Source of the DNA: Ctena decussata
Taxonomy: Eukaryota > Mollusca > Bivalvia > Lucinida > Lucinidae
Direction of reading: 5' to 3'
DNA: 64,000 nt
Assembly (NCBI GenBank): GCA_963989385.1
Contig: OZ022511.1
Location: forward strand, 62,001-126,000
Part shown: positions 48,986-61,298 of the stretch, piece after piece
Layout of the letters: each line of letters starts with the position of its first letter
Position numbering within the stretch: position 1 is the first letter of the stretch
Made by a program: the position numbers and the translations under genes
The notes under the pieces: model-generated
Database searches by the model: none
The model's input: the letters and a program-made list of their open reading frames with translations, nothing else
What the model was told of the DNA's origin: nothing

Positions 48986-51900
48986 GTGACTTTCACGAAT
49001 CGTTCTGAAACTCTGCTAAAATTACAGATAATTCCCATATATTTCTTGGGAAAAAATCCCAGAAATTCTCCTTTCTCCGTTGTCGAGATATTCGAGGGCA
49101 AAGTCGTGCAGTTTACGACTTCCAGGGGCTATAACTCGAAAACTAAAGAACGAGAATTTTTGGCACATATGGTCAATTGAATGTTTATCCCAACCCTCTC
49201 ATTTGGCACTAGTTTCAGCCCGAATTGTGCAAGGCACCTAAGGTCACGAATCGTCCCGAACGTGTAGCCGAAACTGTGAAAATTTCAACCCGCTACTGCT
49301 TGCTTGTATGAGTAGGTAGCCATCTGAAACTTGGCATATATAAAGGCCATTAACATGTCTACATGCATGCACAATCTTATGTCAACTGATTGCATAACTT
49401 GCGAATTATAGGCCATCGAAATTTGTGTAAAGAAAAGTTTGTGCGACTTTAGCTCCCAAACGGAATAAAAGCTAAAGCTGAAATAGCCTTCATTCTATTT
49501 CACTTATTTGTGTCTACACATGTATATGTTTTGCAGAGACTCAAAGCTCTTGAGAATGGAGAAAATGAGGTGTCAATTTTGCATTGGACCCTATGGGAAA
49601 ATGCATTAAACGCCTACTGCTCCGACGTTCAGCGACCGATAACATCCATCTTTACACTGTAAACGGTAATTACATAGGTACATGCCTGGGGCAAATAACA
49701 GCGCAAATAATTGTCCATGTGCAGAGTAATAAAGGAGCAAACTTTTATGTATGGGCTGCAGTGGAAGTTATTCTTAAAAGGTGACTTTCACGAATCGTTC
49801 TGAAACTCTGCTAAAATTACAGATAATTCCCATATATTTCTTGGGAAAAAATCCCAGAAATTCTCCTTTCTCCGTTGTCGAGATATTCGAGGGCAAAGTC
49901 GTGCAGTTTACGACTTCCAGGGGCTATAACTCGAAAACTAAAGAACGAGAATTTTTGGCACATATGGTCAATTAAATGTTTATCCCAACCCTCTCATTTG
50001 GCACTAGTTTCAACCCGAATTGTGCAAGTCACCTAAGGTCACGAATCGTCAAGAACGTGTAGCCCAAATTGTGAAAATTTCAAACCGCTACTGCTTGCTT
50101 GTATGAGTAGGTAGCCATCTGAAACTTGGCATATATAAAGGCCATTAACATGTCTACATGCATGCACAATCTTATGTCAACTGATTGCATAACTTGCGAA
50201 TTATAGGCCATCGAAATTTGTGTAAAGAAAAGTTTGTGCGACTTTAGCTCCCAAACGGAATAAAAGCTAAAGCTGAAATAGCCTTCATTCTATTTCACTT
50301 ATTTGTGTCTACACATGTATATGTTTTGCAGAGACTCAAAGCTCTTGAGAATGGAGAAAATGAGTTGTCAATTTTGCATTGGACCCTATGGGAAAATGCA
50401 TTAAACGCCTACTGCTCCGACGTTCAGCGACCGATAACATCCATCTTTACACTGTAAACGGTAATTACATAGGTACATGCTTGGGGCAAATAACAGCGCA
50501 AATTATTGTCCATGTGCAGAGTAATAAAGGAGCAAACTTTTATGTATGGGCTGCAGTGGAAGTTATTCTTAAAAGGTGACTTTCACGAATCGTTCTGAAA
50601 CTCTGCTAAAATTACAGATAATTCCCATATATTTCTTGGGAAAAAATCCCAGAAATTCTCCTTTCTCCGTTGTCGAGATATTCGAGGGCAAAGTCGTGCA
50701 GTTTACGACTTCTAGGGGCTATAACTCGAAAACTAAAGAACGAGAATTTTTGGCACATATGGTCAATTGAATGTTTATCCCAACCCTCTCATTTGGCACT
50801 AGTTTCAGCCCGAATTGTGCAAGTCACCTAAGGTCACGAATCGTCCCGAACGTGTAGCCCAAATTGTGAAAATTTCAAACCGCTACTGCTTGCTTGTATG
50901 AGTAGGTAGCCATCTGAAACTTGGCATATATAAAGGCCATTAGCATGTCTACATGCATGCACAATCTTATGTCAACTGATTGCATAACTTGCGAATTATA
51001 GGCCATCGAAATTTGTGTAAAGAAAAGTTTGTGCGACTTTAGCTCCCAAACGGAATAAAAGCTAAAGCTGAAATAGCCTTCATTCTGTTTCACTTATTTT
51101 TGTGTACACATGTATATGTTTTGCAGAGACTCAAAGCTCTTGAGAATGGAGAAAATGAGGTGTCAATTTTGCATTGGACCCTATGGGAAAATGCATTAAA
51201 CGCCTACTGCTCCGACGTTCAGCGACCGATAACATCCATCTTTACAATGTAAACGGTAATTACATAGGTACATGCCTGGGGCAAATAACAACGCAAATAA
51301 TTGTCCATGTGCAGAGTAATAAAGGAGCAAACTTTTATGTATGGGCTGCAGTGGAAGTTATTCTTAAAAGGTGACTTTCACGAATCGTTCTGAAACTCTG
51401 CTAAAATTACAGATAATTCCCATATATTTCTTGGGAAAAAATCCCAGAAATTCTCCTTTCTCCGTTGTCGAGATATTCGAGGGCAAAGTCGTGCAGTTTA
51501 CGACTTCCAGGGGCTATAACTCGAAAACTAAAGAACGAGAATTTTTGGCACATATGGTCAATTGAATGTTTATCCCAACCCTCTCATTTGGCACTAGTTT
51601 CAGCCAGAATTGTGCAAGTCACCTAAGGTCACGAATCGTCCCGAACGTGTAGCCCAAATTGTGAAAATTTCAAACCGCTACTGCTTGCTTGTATGAGTAG
51701 GTAGCCATCTGAAACTTGGCATATATAAAGGCCATTTACATGTCTACAAGCATGCACAATCTTATGTCAACTGATTGCATAACTTGCGAATTATAGGCCA
51801 TCGAAATTTGTGTAAAGAAAAGTTTGTGCGACTTTAGCTCCCAAACGGAATAAAAGCTAAAGCTGAAATAGCCTTCATTCTGTTTCACTTATTTTTGTGT

Positions 51901-52960
51901 ACACATGTATATGTTTTGCAGAGACTCAAAGCTCTTGAGAATGGAGAAAATGAGGTGTCAATTTTGCATTGGACCCTATGGGAAAATGCATTAAACGCCT
52001 ACTGCTCCGACGTTCAGCGACCGATAACATCCATCTTTACACTGTAAACGGTAATTACATAGGTACATGCCTGGGGCAAATAACAGCGCAAATAATTGTC
52101 CATGTGCAGAGTAATAAAGGAGCAAACTTTTATGTATGGGCTGCAGTGGAAGTTATTCTTAAAAGGTGACTTTCACGAATCGTTCTGAAACTCTGCGAAA
52201 ATTACAGATAATTCCCATATATTTCTTGGGAAAAAATCCCAGAAATTCTCCTTTCTCCGTTGTCGAGATATTCGAGGGCAAAGTCGTGCAGTTTACGACT
52301 TCCAGGGGCTATAACTCGAAAACTAAAGAACAAGAATTTTTGGCACATATGGTCAATTGAATGTTTATCCCAACCCTCTCATTTGGCACTAGTTTCAGCC
52401 CGAATTGTGCAAGTCACCTAAGGTCACGAATCGTCCCGAACGTGTAGCCCAAATTGTGAAAATTTCAAACCGCTACTGCTTGCTTGTATGAGTAGGTAGC
52501 CATCTGAAACTTGGCATATATAAAGGCCATTTACATGTCTACATGCATGCACAATCTTATGTCAACTGATTGCATAACTTGCGAATTATAGGCCATCGAA
52601 ATTTGTGTAAAGAAAAGTTTGTGCGACTTTAGCTCCCAAACGGAATAAAAGCTAAAGCTGAAATAGCCTTCATTCTATTTCACTTATTTGTGTCTACACA
52701 TGTATATGTTTTGCAGAGACTCAAAGCTCTTGAGAATGGAGAAAATGAGGTGTCAATTTTGCATTGGACCCTATGGGAAAATGCATTAAACGCCTACTGC
52801 TCCGACGTTCAGCGACCGATAACATCCATCTTTACACTGTAAACGGTAATTACATAGGTACATGCCTGGGGCAAATAACAGCGCAAATAATTGTCCATGT
52901 GCAGAGTAATAAAGGAGCAAACTTTTATGTATGGTCTGCAGTGGAAGTTATTCTTAAAAA
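48986..52960 (+). repeat. Regular monomers of copy A, right part
   Basis: Five monomers start at 48986, 49781, 50576, 51371 and 52166. The ones at 50576 and 51371 share TTCTGTTTCACTTA and ATTTTTGTGTACAC. The one at 51371 has AGCCAGAATTG and CATTTACATG with ACAAGCATGC; the one at 52166 has CTGCGAAAATT, AACAAGAATTT and CATTTACATG. The last monomer crosses into copy B. Confidence 0.9.
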
Positions 52961-53369
52961 GTGACTTTCACGAATCGTTCTGAAACTCTGCTAAAATTAC
53001 AGATAATTCCCATATATTTCTTGGGAAAAATCCCAGAAATTCTCCTTTCTCCGTTGTCGAGATATTCGAGGGCAAAGTCGTGCAGTTTACGACTTCTAGG
53101 GGCTATAACTCGAAAACTAAAGAACGAAAATTTTTGGCACATATTGTCAATTGAATGTTTATCCCAACCCTCTCATTTGGCACTAGTTTCAACCCGAATT
53201 GTGCAAGTCACCTAAGGTCACGAATCGTCCCGAACGTGTAGCCCAAATTGTAAAAATTTCAAACCGCTACTGCTTGCTTGTATGAGTAGGTAGCCATCTG
53301 AAACTTGGCATATATAAAGGCCATTAACATGTCTACATGCATGCACAATCTTATGTCAACTGATTGCAT
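52961..53369 (+). repeat. Truncated monomer with inversion scar, copy B
   Basis: Same structure as 43828-44236 at +9133 bp, including the short A-run (53021-53033) and ATATTGTC. Confidence 0.92.
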
Positions 53370-53403
53370 ATAAGATTGTGCATGCATGTAGACATGTTAA
53401 TGG
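53321..53403. repeat. 34-bp perfect inverted repeat with 15-bp spacer, copy B
   Basis: Identical to 44188-44270. Arms at 53321-53354 and 53370-53403 flank GTCAACTGATTGCAT. Confidence 0.95.
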
Positions 53404-54518
53404 CGCAAATAATTGTCCATGTGCAGAGTAATAAGGGAGCAAACTTTTATGTATGGGCTGCAGTGGTGACTTTCACGAATCGTTCTGAAACTCTGCTAAA
53501 ATTACAGATAATTCCCATATATTTCTTGGGAAAAAATCCCAGAAATTCTCCTTTCTCCGTTGTCGAGATATTCGAGGGCAAATTCGTGCAGTTTACGACT
53601 TCCAGGGGCTATAACTCGAAAACTAAAGAACAAGAATTTTTGACACATATGGTCAATTGAATGTTTATCCCAACCCTCTCATTTGGCACTAGTTTCAACC
53701 CGAATTGTGCAAGTCACCTAAGGTCACGAATCGTCCCGAACGTGTAGCCCAAATTGTGAAAATTTCAAACCGCTACTGCTTGCTTGTATGAGTAGGTAGC
53801 CATCTGAAACTTGGCATATATAAAGGCCATTAACATGTCAACATGCATGCACAATCTTATGTCAACTGATTGCATAACTTGCGAATTATAGGTCATCGAA
53901 ATTTGTATGGTCAATTGAATGTTTATCCCAACCCTCTCATTTGGCACTAGTTTCAGTCCGAATTGTGCAAGTCACCTAAGGTCACGAATCGTCCCGAACG
54001 TGTAGCCGAAATTGTGAAAATTTCAAACCGCTACTGCTTGCTTGTATGAGTAGGTAGCCATCTGAAACTTGGCATATATAAAGGCCATTAACATGTCTAC
54101 ATGCATGCACAATCTTATGTCAACTGATTGCATAACTTGCGAATTATAGGCCATCGAAATTTGTGTAAAGAAAAGTTTGTGCGACTTTAGCTCCCAAACG
54201 GAATAAAAGCTAAAGCTGAAATAGCCTTCATTCTATTTCACTTATTTGTGTCTACACATGTATATGTTTTGCAGAGACTCAAAGCTCTTGAGAATGGAGA
54301 AAATGAGGTGTCAATTTTGCATTGGACCCTATGGGAAAATGCATTAAACGCCTACTGCTCCGACGTTCAGCGACCGATAACATCCATCTTTACACTGTAA
54401 ACGGTAATTACATAGGTACATGCCTGGGGCAAATAACAGCGCAAATAATTGTCCATGTGCAGAGTAATAAAGGAGCAAACTTTTATGTATGGCCTGCAGT
54501 GGAAGTTATTCTTAAAAG
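53404..54518 (+). repeat. Scrambled monomer fragments, copy B
   Basis: Three fragments follow the inverted-repeat scar: 53404-53465 (62 bp with the 17-bp deletion), 53466-53906 (441-bp truncated monomer) and 53907-54518 (612 bp lacking the monomer start). They reproduce 44271-45385 in the same order. One difference is TAGCCGAAATTG at 54003. Confidence 0.92.
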
Positions 54519-56903
54519 GTGACTTTCACGAATCGTTCTGAAACTCTGCTAAAATTACAGATAATTACCATATATTTCTTGGGAAAAAATCCCAGAAATT
54601 CTCCTTTCTCCGTTGTCGAGATATTCGAGGGCAAAGTCGTGCAGTTTACGACTTCCAGGGACTATAACTCGAAAACTAAAGAACGAGAATGTTTGGCACA
54701 TATGGTCAATTGAATGTTTATCCCAACCCTCTCATTTGGCACTAGTTTCAGCCCGAATTGTGCAAGTCACCTAAGGTCACGAATCGTCCCGAACGTGTAG
54801 CCCAAATTGTGAAAATTTCAAACCGCTACTGCTTGCTTGTATGAGTAGGTAGCCATCTGAAACTTGGCATATATAAAGGCCATTAACATGTCTACATGCA
54901 TGCACAATCTTATGTCAACTGGTTGCATAACTTGCGAATTATAGGCCATCGAAATTTGTGTAAAGAAAAGTTTGTGCGACTTTAGCTCCCAAACGGAATA
55001 AAAGCTAAAGCTGAAATAGCCTTCATTCTATTTCACTTATTTGTGTCTACACATGTATATGTTTTGCAGAGACTCAAAGCTCTTGAGAATGGAGAAAATG
55101 AGGTGTCAATTTTGCATTGGACCCTATGGGAAAATGCATTAAACGCCTACTGCTCCGACGTTCAGCGACCGATAACATCCATCTTTACACTGTAAACGGT
55201 AATTACATAGGTACATGCCTGGGGCAAATAACAGCGCAAATAATTGTCCATGTGCAGAGTAATAAAGGAGCAAACTTTTATGTATGGGCTGCAGTGGAAG
55301 TTATTCTTAAAAGGTGACTTTCACGAATCGTTCTGAAACTCTGCTAAAATTACAGATAATTCCCATATATTTCTTGGGAAAAAATCCCAGAAATTCTCCT
55401 TTCTCCGTTGTCGAGATATTCGAGGGCAAAGTCGTGCAGTTTACGACTTCCAGGGGCTATAACTCGAAAACTAAAGAACGAGAATTTTTGGCACATATGG
55501 TCAATTGAATGTTTATCCCAACCCTCTCATTTGGCACTAGTTTCAGCCCGAATTGTGCAAGTCACCTAAGGTCACGAATCGTCCCGAACGTGTAGCCCAA
55601 ACTGTGAAAATTTCAACCCGCTACTGCTTGCTTGTATGAGTAGGTAGCCATCTGAAACTTGGCATATATAAAGGCCATTAACATGTCTACATGCATGCAC
55701 AATCTTATGTCAACTGATTGCATAACTTGCGAATTATAGGCCATCGAAGTTTGTGTAAAGAAAAGTGTGTGCGACTTTAGCTCCCAAGCGGAATAAAAGC
55801 TAAAGCTGAAATAGCCTTCATTCTATTTCACTTATTTGTGTCTACACATGTATATGTTTTGCAGAGACTCAAAGCTCTTGAGAATGGAGAAAATGAGGTG
55901 TCAATTTTGCATTGGACCCTATGGGAAAATGCATTAAACGCCTACTGCTCCGACGTTCAGCGACCGATAACATCCATCTTTACACTGTAAACTTTAATTA
56001 CATAGGTACATGCCTGGGGCAAATAACAGCGCAAATAATTGTCCATGTGCAGAGTAATAAAGGAGCAAACTTTTATGTATGGGCTGCAGTGGAAGGTATT
56101 CTTAAAAGGTGACTTTCACGAATCGTTCTGAAACTCTGCTAAAATTACAGATAATTCCCATATATTTCTTGGGAAAAAATCCCAGAAATTCTCCTTTCTC
56201 CGTTGTCGAGATATTCGAGGGCAAAGTCGTGCAGTTTACGACTTCCAGGGGCTATAACTCGAAAACTAAAGAACGAGAATTTTTGGCACATATGGTCAAT
56301 TGAATGTTTATCCCAACCCTCTCATTTGGCACTAGTTTCAGCCCGAATTGTGCAAGTCACCTAAGGTCACGAATCGTCCCGAACGTGTAGCCCAAATTGT
56401 GAAAATTTCAAACCGCTACTGCTTGCTTGTATGAGTAGGTAGCCATCTGAAACTTGGCATATATAAAGGCCATTAACATGTCTACATGCATGCACAATCT
56501 TATGTCAACTGATTGCATAACTTGCGAATTATAGGCCATCGAAATTTGTGTAAAGAAAAGTTTGTGCGACTTTAGCTCCCAAACGGAATAAAAGCTACAG
56601 CTGAAATAGCCTTCATTCTATTTCACTTATTTGTGTCTACACATGTATATGTTTTGCAGAGACTCAAAGCTCTTGAGAATGGAGAAAATGAGGTGTCAAT
56701 TTTGCATTGGACCCTATGGGAAAATGCATTAAACGCCTACTGCTCCGACGTTCAGCGACCGATAACATCCATCTTTACACTGTAAACGGTAATTACATAG
56801 GTACATGCCTGGGGCAAATAACAGCGCAAATAATTGTCCATGTGCAGAGTAATAAAGGAGCAAACTTTTATGTATGGGCTGCAGTGGAAGTTATTCTTAA
56901 AAG
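54519..56903 (+). repeat. Regular monomers of copy B, left part (one unit missing)
   Basis: Three monomers at 54519, 55314 and 56109 correspond to four in copy A. The monomer at 56109 is a hybrid. Its left part matches 46976 of copy A up to 56512 and its right part matches the end of 47771 from 56598, with an identical stretch between. This is the signature of an unequal exchange or in-register deletion of one repeat. Confidence 0.92.
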
Positions 56904-57323
56904 GTGACTTTCACGAATCGTTCTGAAACTCTGCTAAAATTACAGATAATTCCCATATATTTCTTGGGAAAAAATCCCAGAAATTCTCCTTTCTCCGTTG
57001 TCGAGATATTCGAGGGCAAAGTCGTGCAGTTTACGACTTCCAGGGGCTATAACTCGAAAACTAAAGAACGAGAATTTTTGGCACATATGGTGTCAATGAG
57101 ACACCCTATGAGGTGTCAATTTTGCATTGGACCCTATGGGAAAATGCATTAAACGCCTACTGCTCCGACGTTCAGCGACCGATAACATCCATCTTTACAC
57201 TGTAAACGGTAATTACATAGGTACATGTCTGGGGCAAATAACAGCGCAAATAATTGTCCATGTGCAGAGTAATAAAGGAGCAAACTTTTATGTATGGGCT
57301 GCAGTGGAAGTTATTCTTAAAAG
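56904..57323 (+). repeat. Short 420-bp monomer with hairpin filler, copy B
   Basis: Same as 48566-48985 at +8338 bp. The hairpin GGTGTC-AATGA-GACACC is at 57089-57105. Confidence 0.93.
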
Positions 57324-60300
57324 GTGACTTTCACGAATCGTTCTGAAACTCTGCTAAAATTACAGATAATTCCCATATATTTCTTGGGAAAAAATCCCAG
57401 AAATTCTCCTTTCTCCGTTGTCGAGATATTCGAGGGCAAAGTCGTGCAGTTTACGACTTCCAGGGGCTATAACTCGAAAACTAAAGAACGAGAATTTTTG
57501 GCACATATGGTCAATTGAATGTTTATCCCAACCCTCTCATTTGGCACTAGTTTCAGCCCGAATTGTGCAAGGCACCTAAGGTCACGAATCGTCCCGAACG
57601 TGTAGCCGAAACTGTGAAAATTTCAACCCGCTACTGCTTGCTTGTATGAGTAGGTAGCCATCTGAAACTTGGCATATATAAAGGCCATTAACATGTCTAC
57701 ATGCATGCACAATCTTATGTCAACTGATTGCATAACTTGCGAATTATAGGCCATCGAAATTTGTGTAAAGAAAAGTTTGTGCGACTTTAGCTCCCAAACG
57801 GAATAAAAGCTAAAGCTGAAATAGCCTTCATTCTATTTCACTTATTTGTGTCTACACATGTATATGTTTTGCAGAGACTCAAAGCTCTTGAGAATGGAGA
57901 AAATGAGGTGTCAATTTTGCATTGGACCCTATGGGAAAATGCATTAAACGCCTACTGCTCCGACGTTCAGCGACCGATAACATCCATCTTTACACTGTAA
58001 ACGGTAATTACATAGGTACATGCCTGGGGCAAATAACAGCGCAAATAATTGTCCATGTGCAGAGTAATAAAGGAGCAAACTTTTATGTATGGGCTGCAGT
58101 GGAAGTTATTCTTAAAAGGTGACTTTCACGAATCGTTCTGAAACTCTGCTAAAATTACAGATAATTCCCATATATTTCTTGGGAAAAAATCCCAGAAATT
58201 CTCCTTTCTCCGTTGTCGAGATATTCGAGGGCAAAGTCGTGCAGTTTACGACTTCCAGGGGCTATAACTCGAAAACTAAAGAACGAGAATTTTTGGCACA
58301 TATGGTCAATTAAATGTTTATCCCAACCCTCTCATTTGGCACTAGTTTCAACCCGAATTGTGCAAGTCACCTAAGGTCACGAATCGTCAAGAACGTGTAG
58401 CCCAAATTGTGAAAATTTCAAACCGCTACTGCTTGCTTGTATGAGTAGGTAGCCATCTGAAACTTGGCATATATAAAGGCCATTAACATGTCTACATGCA
58501 TGCACAATCTTATGTCAACTGATTGCATAACTTGCGAATTATAGGCCATCGAAATTTGTGTAAAGAAAAGTTTGTGCGACTTTAGCTCCCAAACGGAATA
58601 AAAGCTAAAGCTGAAATAGCCTTCATTCTATTTCACTTATTTGTGTCTACACATGTATATGTTTTGCAGAGACTCAAAGCTCTTGAGAATGGAGAAAATG
58701 AGTTGTCAATTTTGCATTGGACCCTATGGGAAAATGCATTAAACGCCTACTGCTCCGACGTTCAGCGACCGATAACATCCATCTTTACACTGTAAACGGT
58801 AATTACATAGGTACATGCTTGGGGCAAATAACAGCGCAAATTATTGTCCATGTGCAGAGTAATAAAGGAGCAAACTTTTATGTATGGGCTGCAGTGGAAG
58901 TTATTCTTAAAAGGTGACTTTCACGAATCGTTCTGAAACTCTGCTAAAATTACAGATAATTCCCATATATTTCTTGGGAAAAAATCCCAGAAATTCTCCT
59001 TTCTCCGTTGTCGAGATATTCGAGGGCAAAGTCGTGCAGTTTACGACTTCTAGGGGCTATAACTCGAAAACTAAAGAACGAGAATTTTTGGCACATATGG
59101 TCAATTGAATGTTTATCCCAACCCTCTCATTTGGCACTAGTTTCAGCCCGAATTGTGCAAGTCACCTAAGGTCACGAATCGTCCCGAACGTGTAGCCCAA
59201 ATTGTGAAAATTTCAAACCGCTACTGCTTGCTTGTATGAGTAGGTAGCCATCTGAAACTTGGCATATATAAAGGCCATTAGCATGTCTACATGCATGCAC
59301 AATCTTATGTCAACTGATTGCATAACTTGCGAATTATAGGCCATCGAAATTTGTGTAAAGAAAAGTTTGTGCGACTTTAGCTCCCAAACGGAATAAAAGC
59401 TAAAGCTGAAATAGCCTTCATTCTGTTTCACTTATTTTTGTGTACACATGTATATGTTTTGCAGAGACTCAAAGCTCTTGAGAATGGAGAAAATGAGGTG
59501 TCAATTTTGCATTGGACCCTATGGGAAAATGCATTAAACGCCTACTGCTCCGACGTTCAGCGACCGATAACATCCATCTTTACAATGTAAACGGTAATTA
59601 CATAGGTACATGCCTGGGGCAAATAACAACGCAAATAATTGTCCATGTGCAGAGTAATAAAGGAGCAAACTTTTATGTATGGGCTGCAGTGGAAGTTATT
59701 CTTAAAAGGTGACTTTCACGAATCGTTCTGAAACTCTGCTAAAATTACAGATAATTCCCATATATTTCTTGGGAAAAAATCCCAGAAATTCTCCTTTCTC
59801 CGTTGTCGAGATATTCGAGGGCAAAGTCGTGCAGTTTACGACTTCCAGGGGCTATAACTCGAAAACTAAAGAACGAGAATTTTTGGCACATATGGTCAAT
59901 TGAATGTTTATCCCAACCCTCTCATTTGGCACTAGTTTCAGCCAGAATTGTGCAAGTCACCTAAGGTCACGAATCGTCCCGAACGTGTAGCCCAAATTGT
60001 GAAAATTTCAAACCGCTACTGCTTGCTTGTATGAGTAGGTAGCCATCTGAAACTTGGCATATATAAAGGCCATTTACATGTCTACAAGCATGCACAATCT
60101 TATGTCAACTGATTGCATAACTTGCGAATTATAGGCCATCGAAATTTGTGTAAAGAAAAGTTTGTGCGACTTTAGCTCCCAAACGGAATAAAAGCTAAAG
60201 CTGAAATAGCCTTCATTCTGTTTCACTTATTTTTGTGTACACATGTATATGTTTTGCAGAGACTCAAAGCTCTTGAGAATGGAGAAAATGAGGTGTCAAT

Positions 60301-61298
60301 TTTGCATTGGACCCTATGGGAAAATGCATTAAACGCCTACTGCTCCGACGTTCAGCGACCGATAACATCCATCTTTACACTGTAAACGGTAATTACATAG
60401 GTACATGCCTGGGGCAAATAACAGCGCAAATAATTGTCCATGTGCAGAGTAATAAAGGAGCAAACTTTTATGTATGGGCTGCAGTGGAAGTTATTCTTAA
60501 AAGGTGACTTTCACGAATCGTTCTGAAACTCTGCGAAAATTACAGATAATTCCCATATATTTCTTGGGAAAAAATCCCAGAAATTCTCCTTTCTCCGTTG
60601 TCGAGATATTCGAGGGCAAAGTCGTGCAGTTTACGACTTCCAGGGGCTATAACTCGAAAACTAAAGAACAAGAATTTTTGGCACATATGGTCAATTGAAT
60701 GTTTATCCCAACCCTCTCATTTGGCACTAGTTTCAGCCCGAATTGTGCAAGTCACCTAAGGTCACGAATCGTCCCGAACGTGTAGCCCAAATTGTGAAAA
60801 TTTCAAACCGCTACTGCTTGCTTGTATGAGTAGGTAGCCATCTGAAACTTGGCATATATAAAGGCCATTTACATGTCTACATGCATGCACAATCTTATGT
60901 CAACTGATTGCATAACTTGCGAATTATAGGCCATCGAAATTTGTGTAAAGAAAAGTTTGTGCGACTTTAGCTCCCAAACGGAATAAAAGCTAAAGCTGAA
61001 ATAGCCTTCATTCTATTTCACTTATTTGTGTCTACACATGTATATGTTTTGCAGAGACTCAAAGCTCTTGAGAATGGAGAAAATGAGGTGTCAATTTTGC
61101 ATTGGACCCTATGGGAAAATGCATTAAACGCCTACTGCTCCGACGTTCAGCCACCGATAACATCCATCTTTACACTGTAAACGGTAATTACATAGGTACA
61201 TGCCTGGGGCAAATAACAGCGCAAATAATTGTCCATGTGCAGAGTAATAAAGGAGCAAACTTTTATGTATGGGCTGCAGTGGAAGTTATTCTTAAAAG
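57324..61298 (+). repeat. Regular monomers of copy B, right part
   Basis: Monomers at 57324, 58119, 58914, 59709 and 60504 repeat 48986-52960 of copy A at +8338 bp, with the same markers (CAAGGCACC, CGTCAAGAACG, GAGTTGTC, ATTTTTGTGTACAC, CATTTACATG). Identity to copy A ends between 60873 and 61151, where CAGCCACCG appears. Confidence 0.9.

Larger units (their letters stand above)
43402..52534 (+). repeat. 9.13-kb tandem duplication, copy A
   Basis: Every structural peculiarity of this block (scrambled monomers at 43828-45385, ACCATATATT at 45434, CAACCCGC, AAACTTTAATT, the short monomer at 48566, GAGTTGTC at 50364, ATTTTTGTGTACAC at 51097) recurs downstream at +9133 bp up to about 47.4 kb, and at +8338 bp from about 48.2 kb on. 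The start lies between 43402 and 43801 and the end between 52535 and 52934, because the sequence on both sides is identical satellite. Confidence 0.93.
52535..60872 (+). repeat. 8.34-kb tandem duplication, copy B (one monomer shorter)
   Basis: Nearly identical to copy A. By eye I see C to G at 54008 and G to C at 54493, and very little else. Copy B lacks one full 795-bp monomer. Its sequence follows copy A at +9133 up to 56512 (ctgAttgcat) and at +8338 from 56598 (GCTACAGCTG), so the loss happened between these points. The right end lies between 60873 and 61151. Confidence 0.93.

Noticed and set aside
43402..61151. Copies A and B as a pure assembly error
   Set aside because: They differ by a whole monomer and by some substitutions (54008, 54493), which a simple duplicated contig would not show. 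Read-level proof is still lacking, so this is only provisionally set aside.
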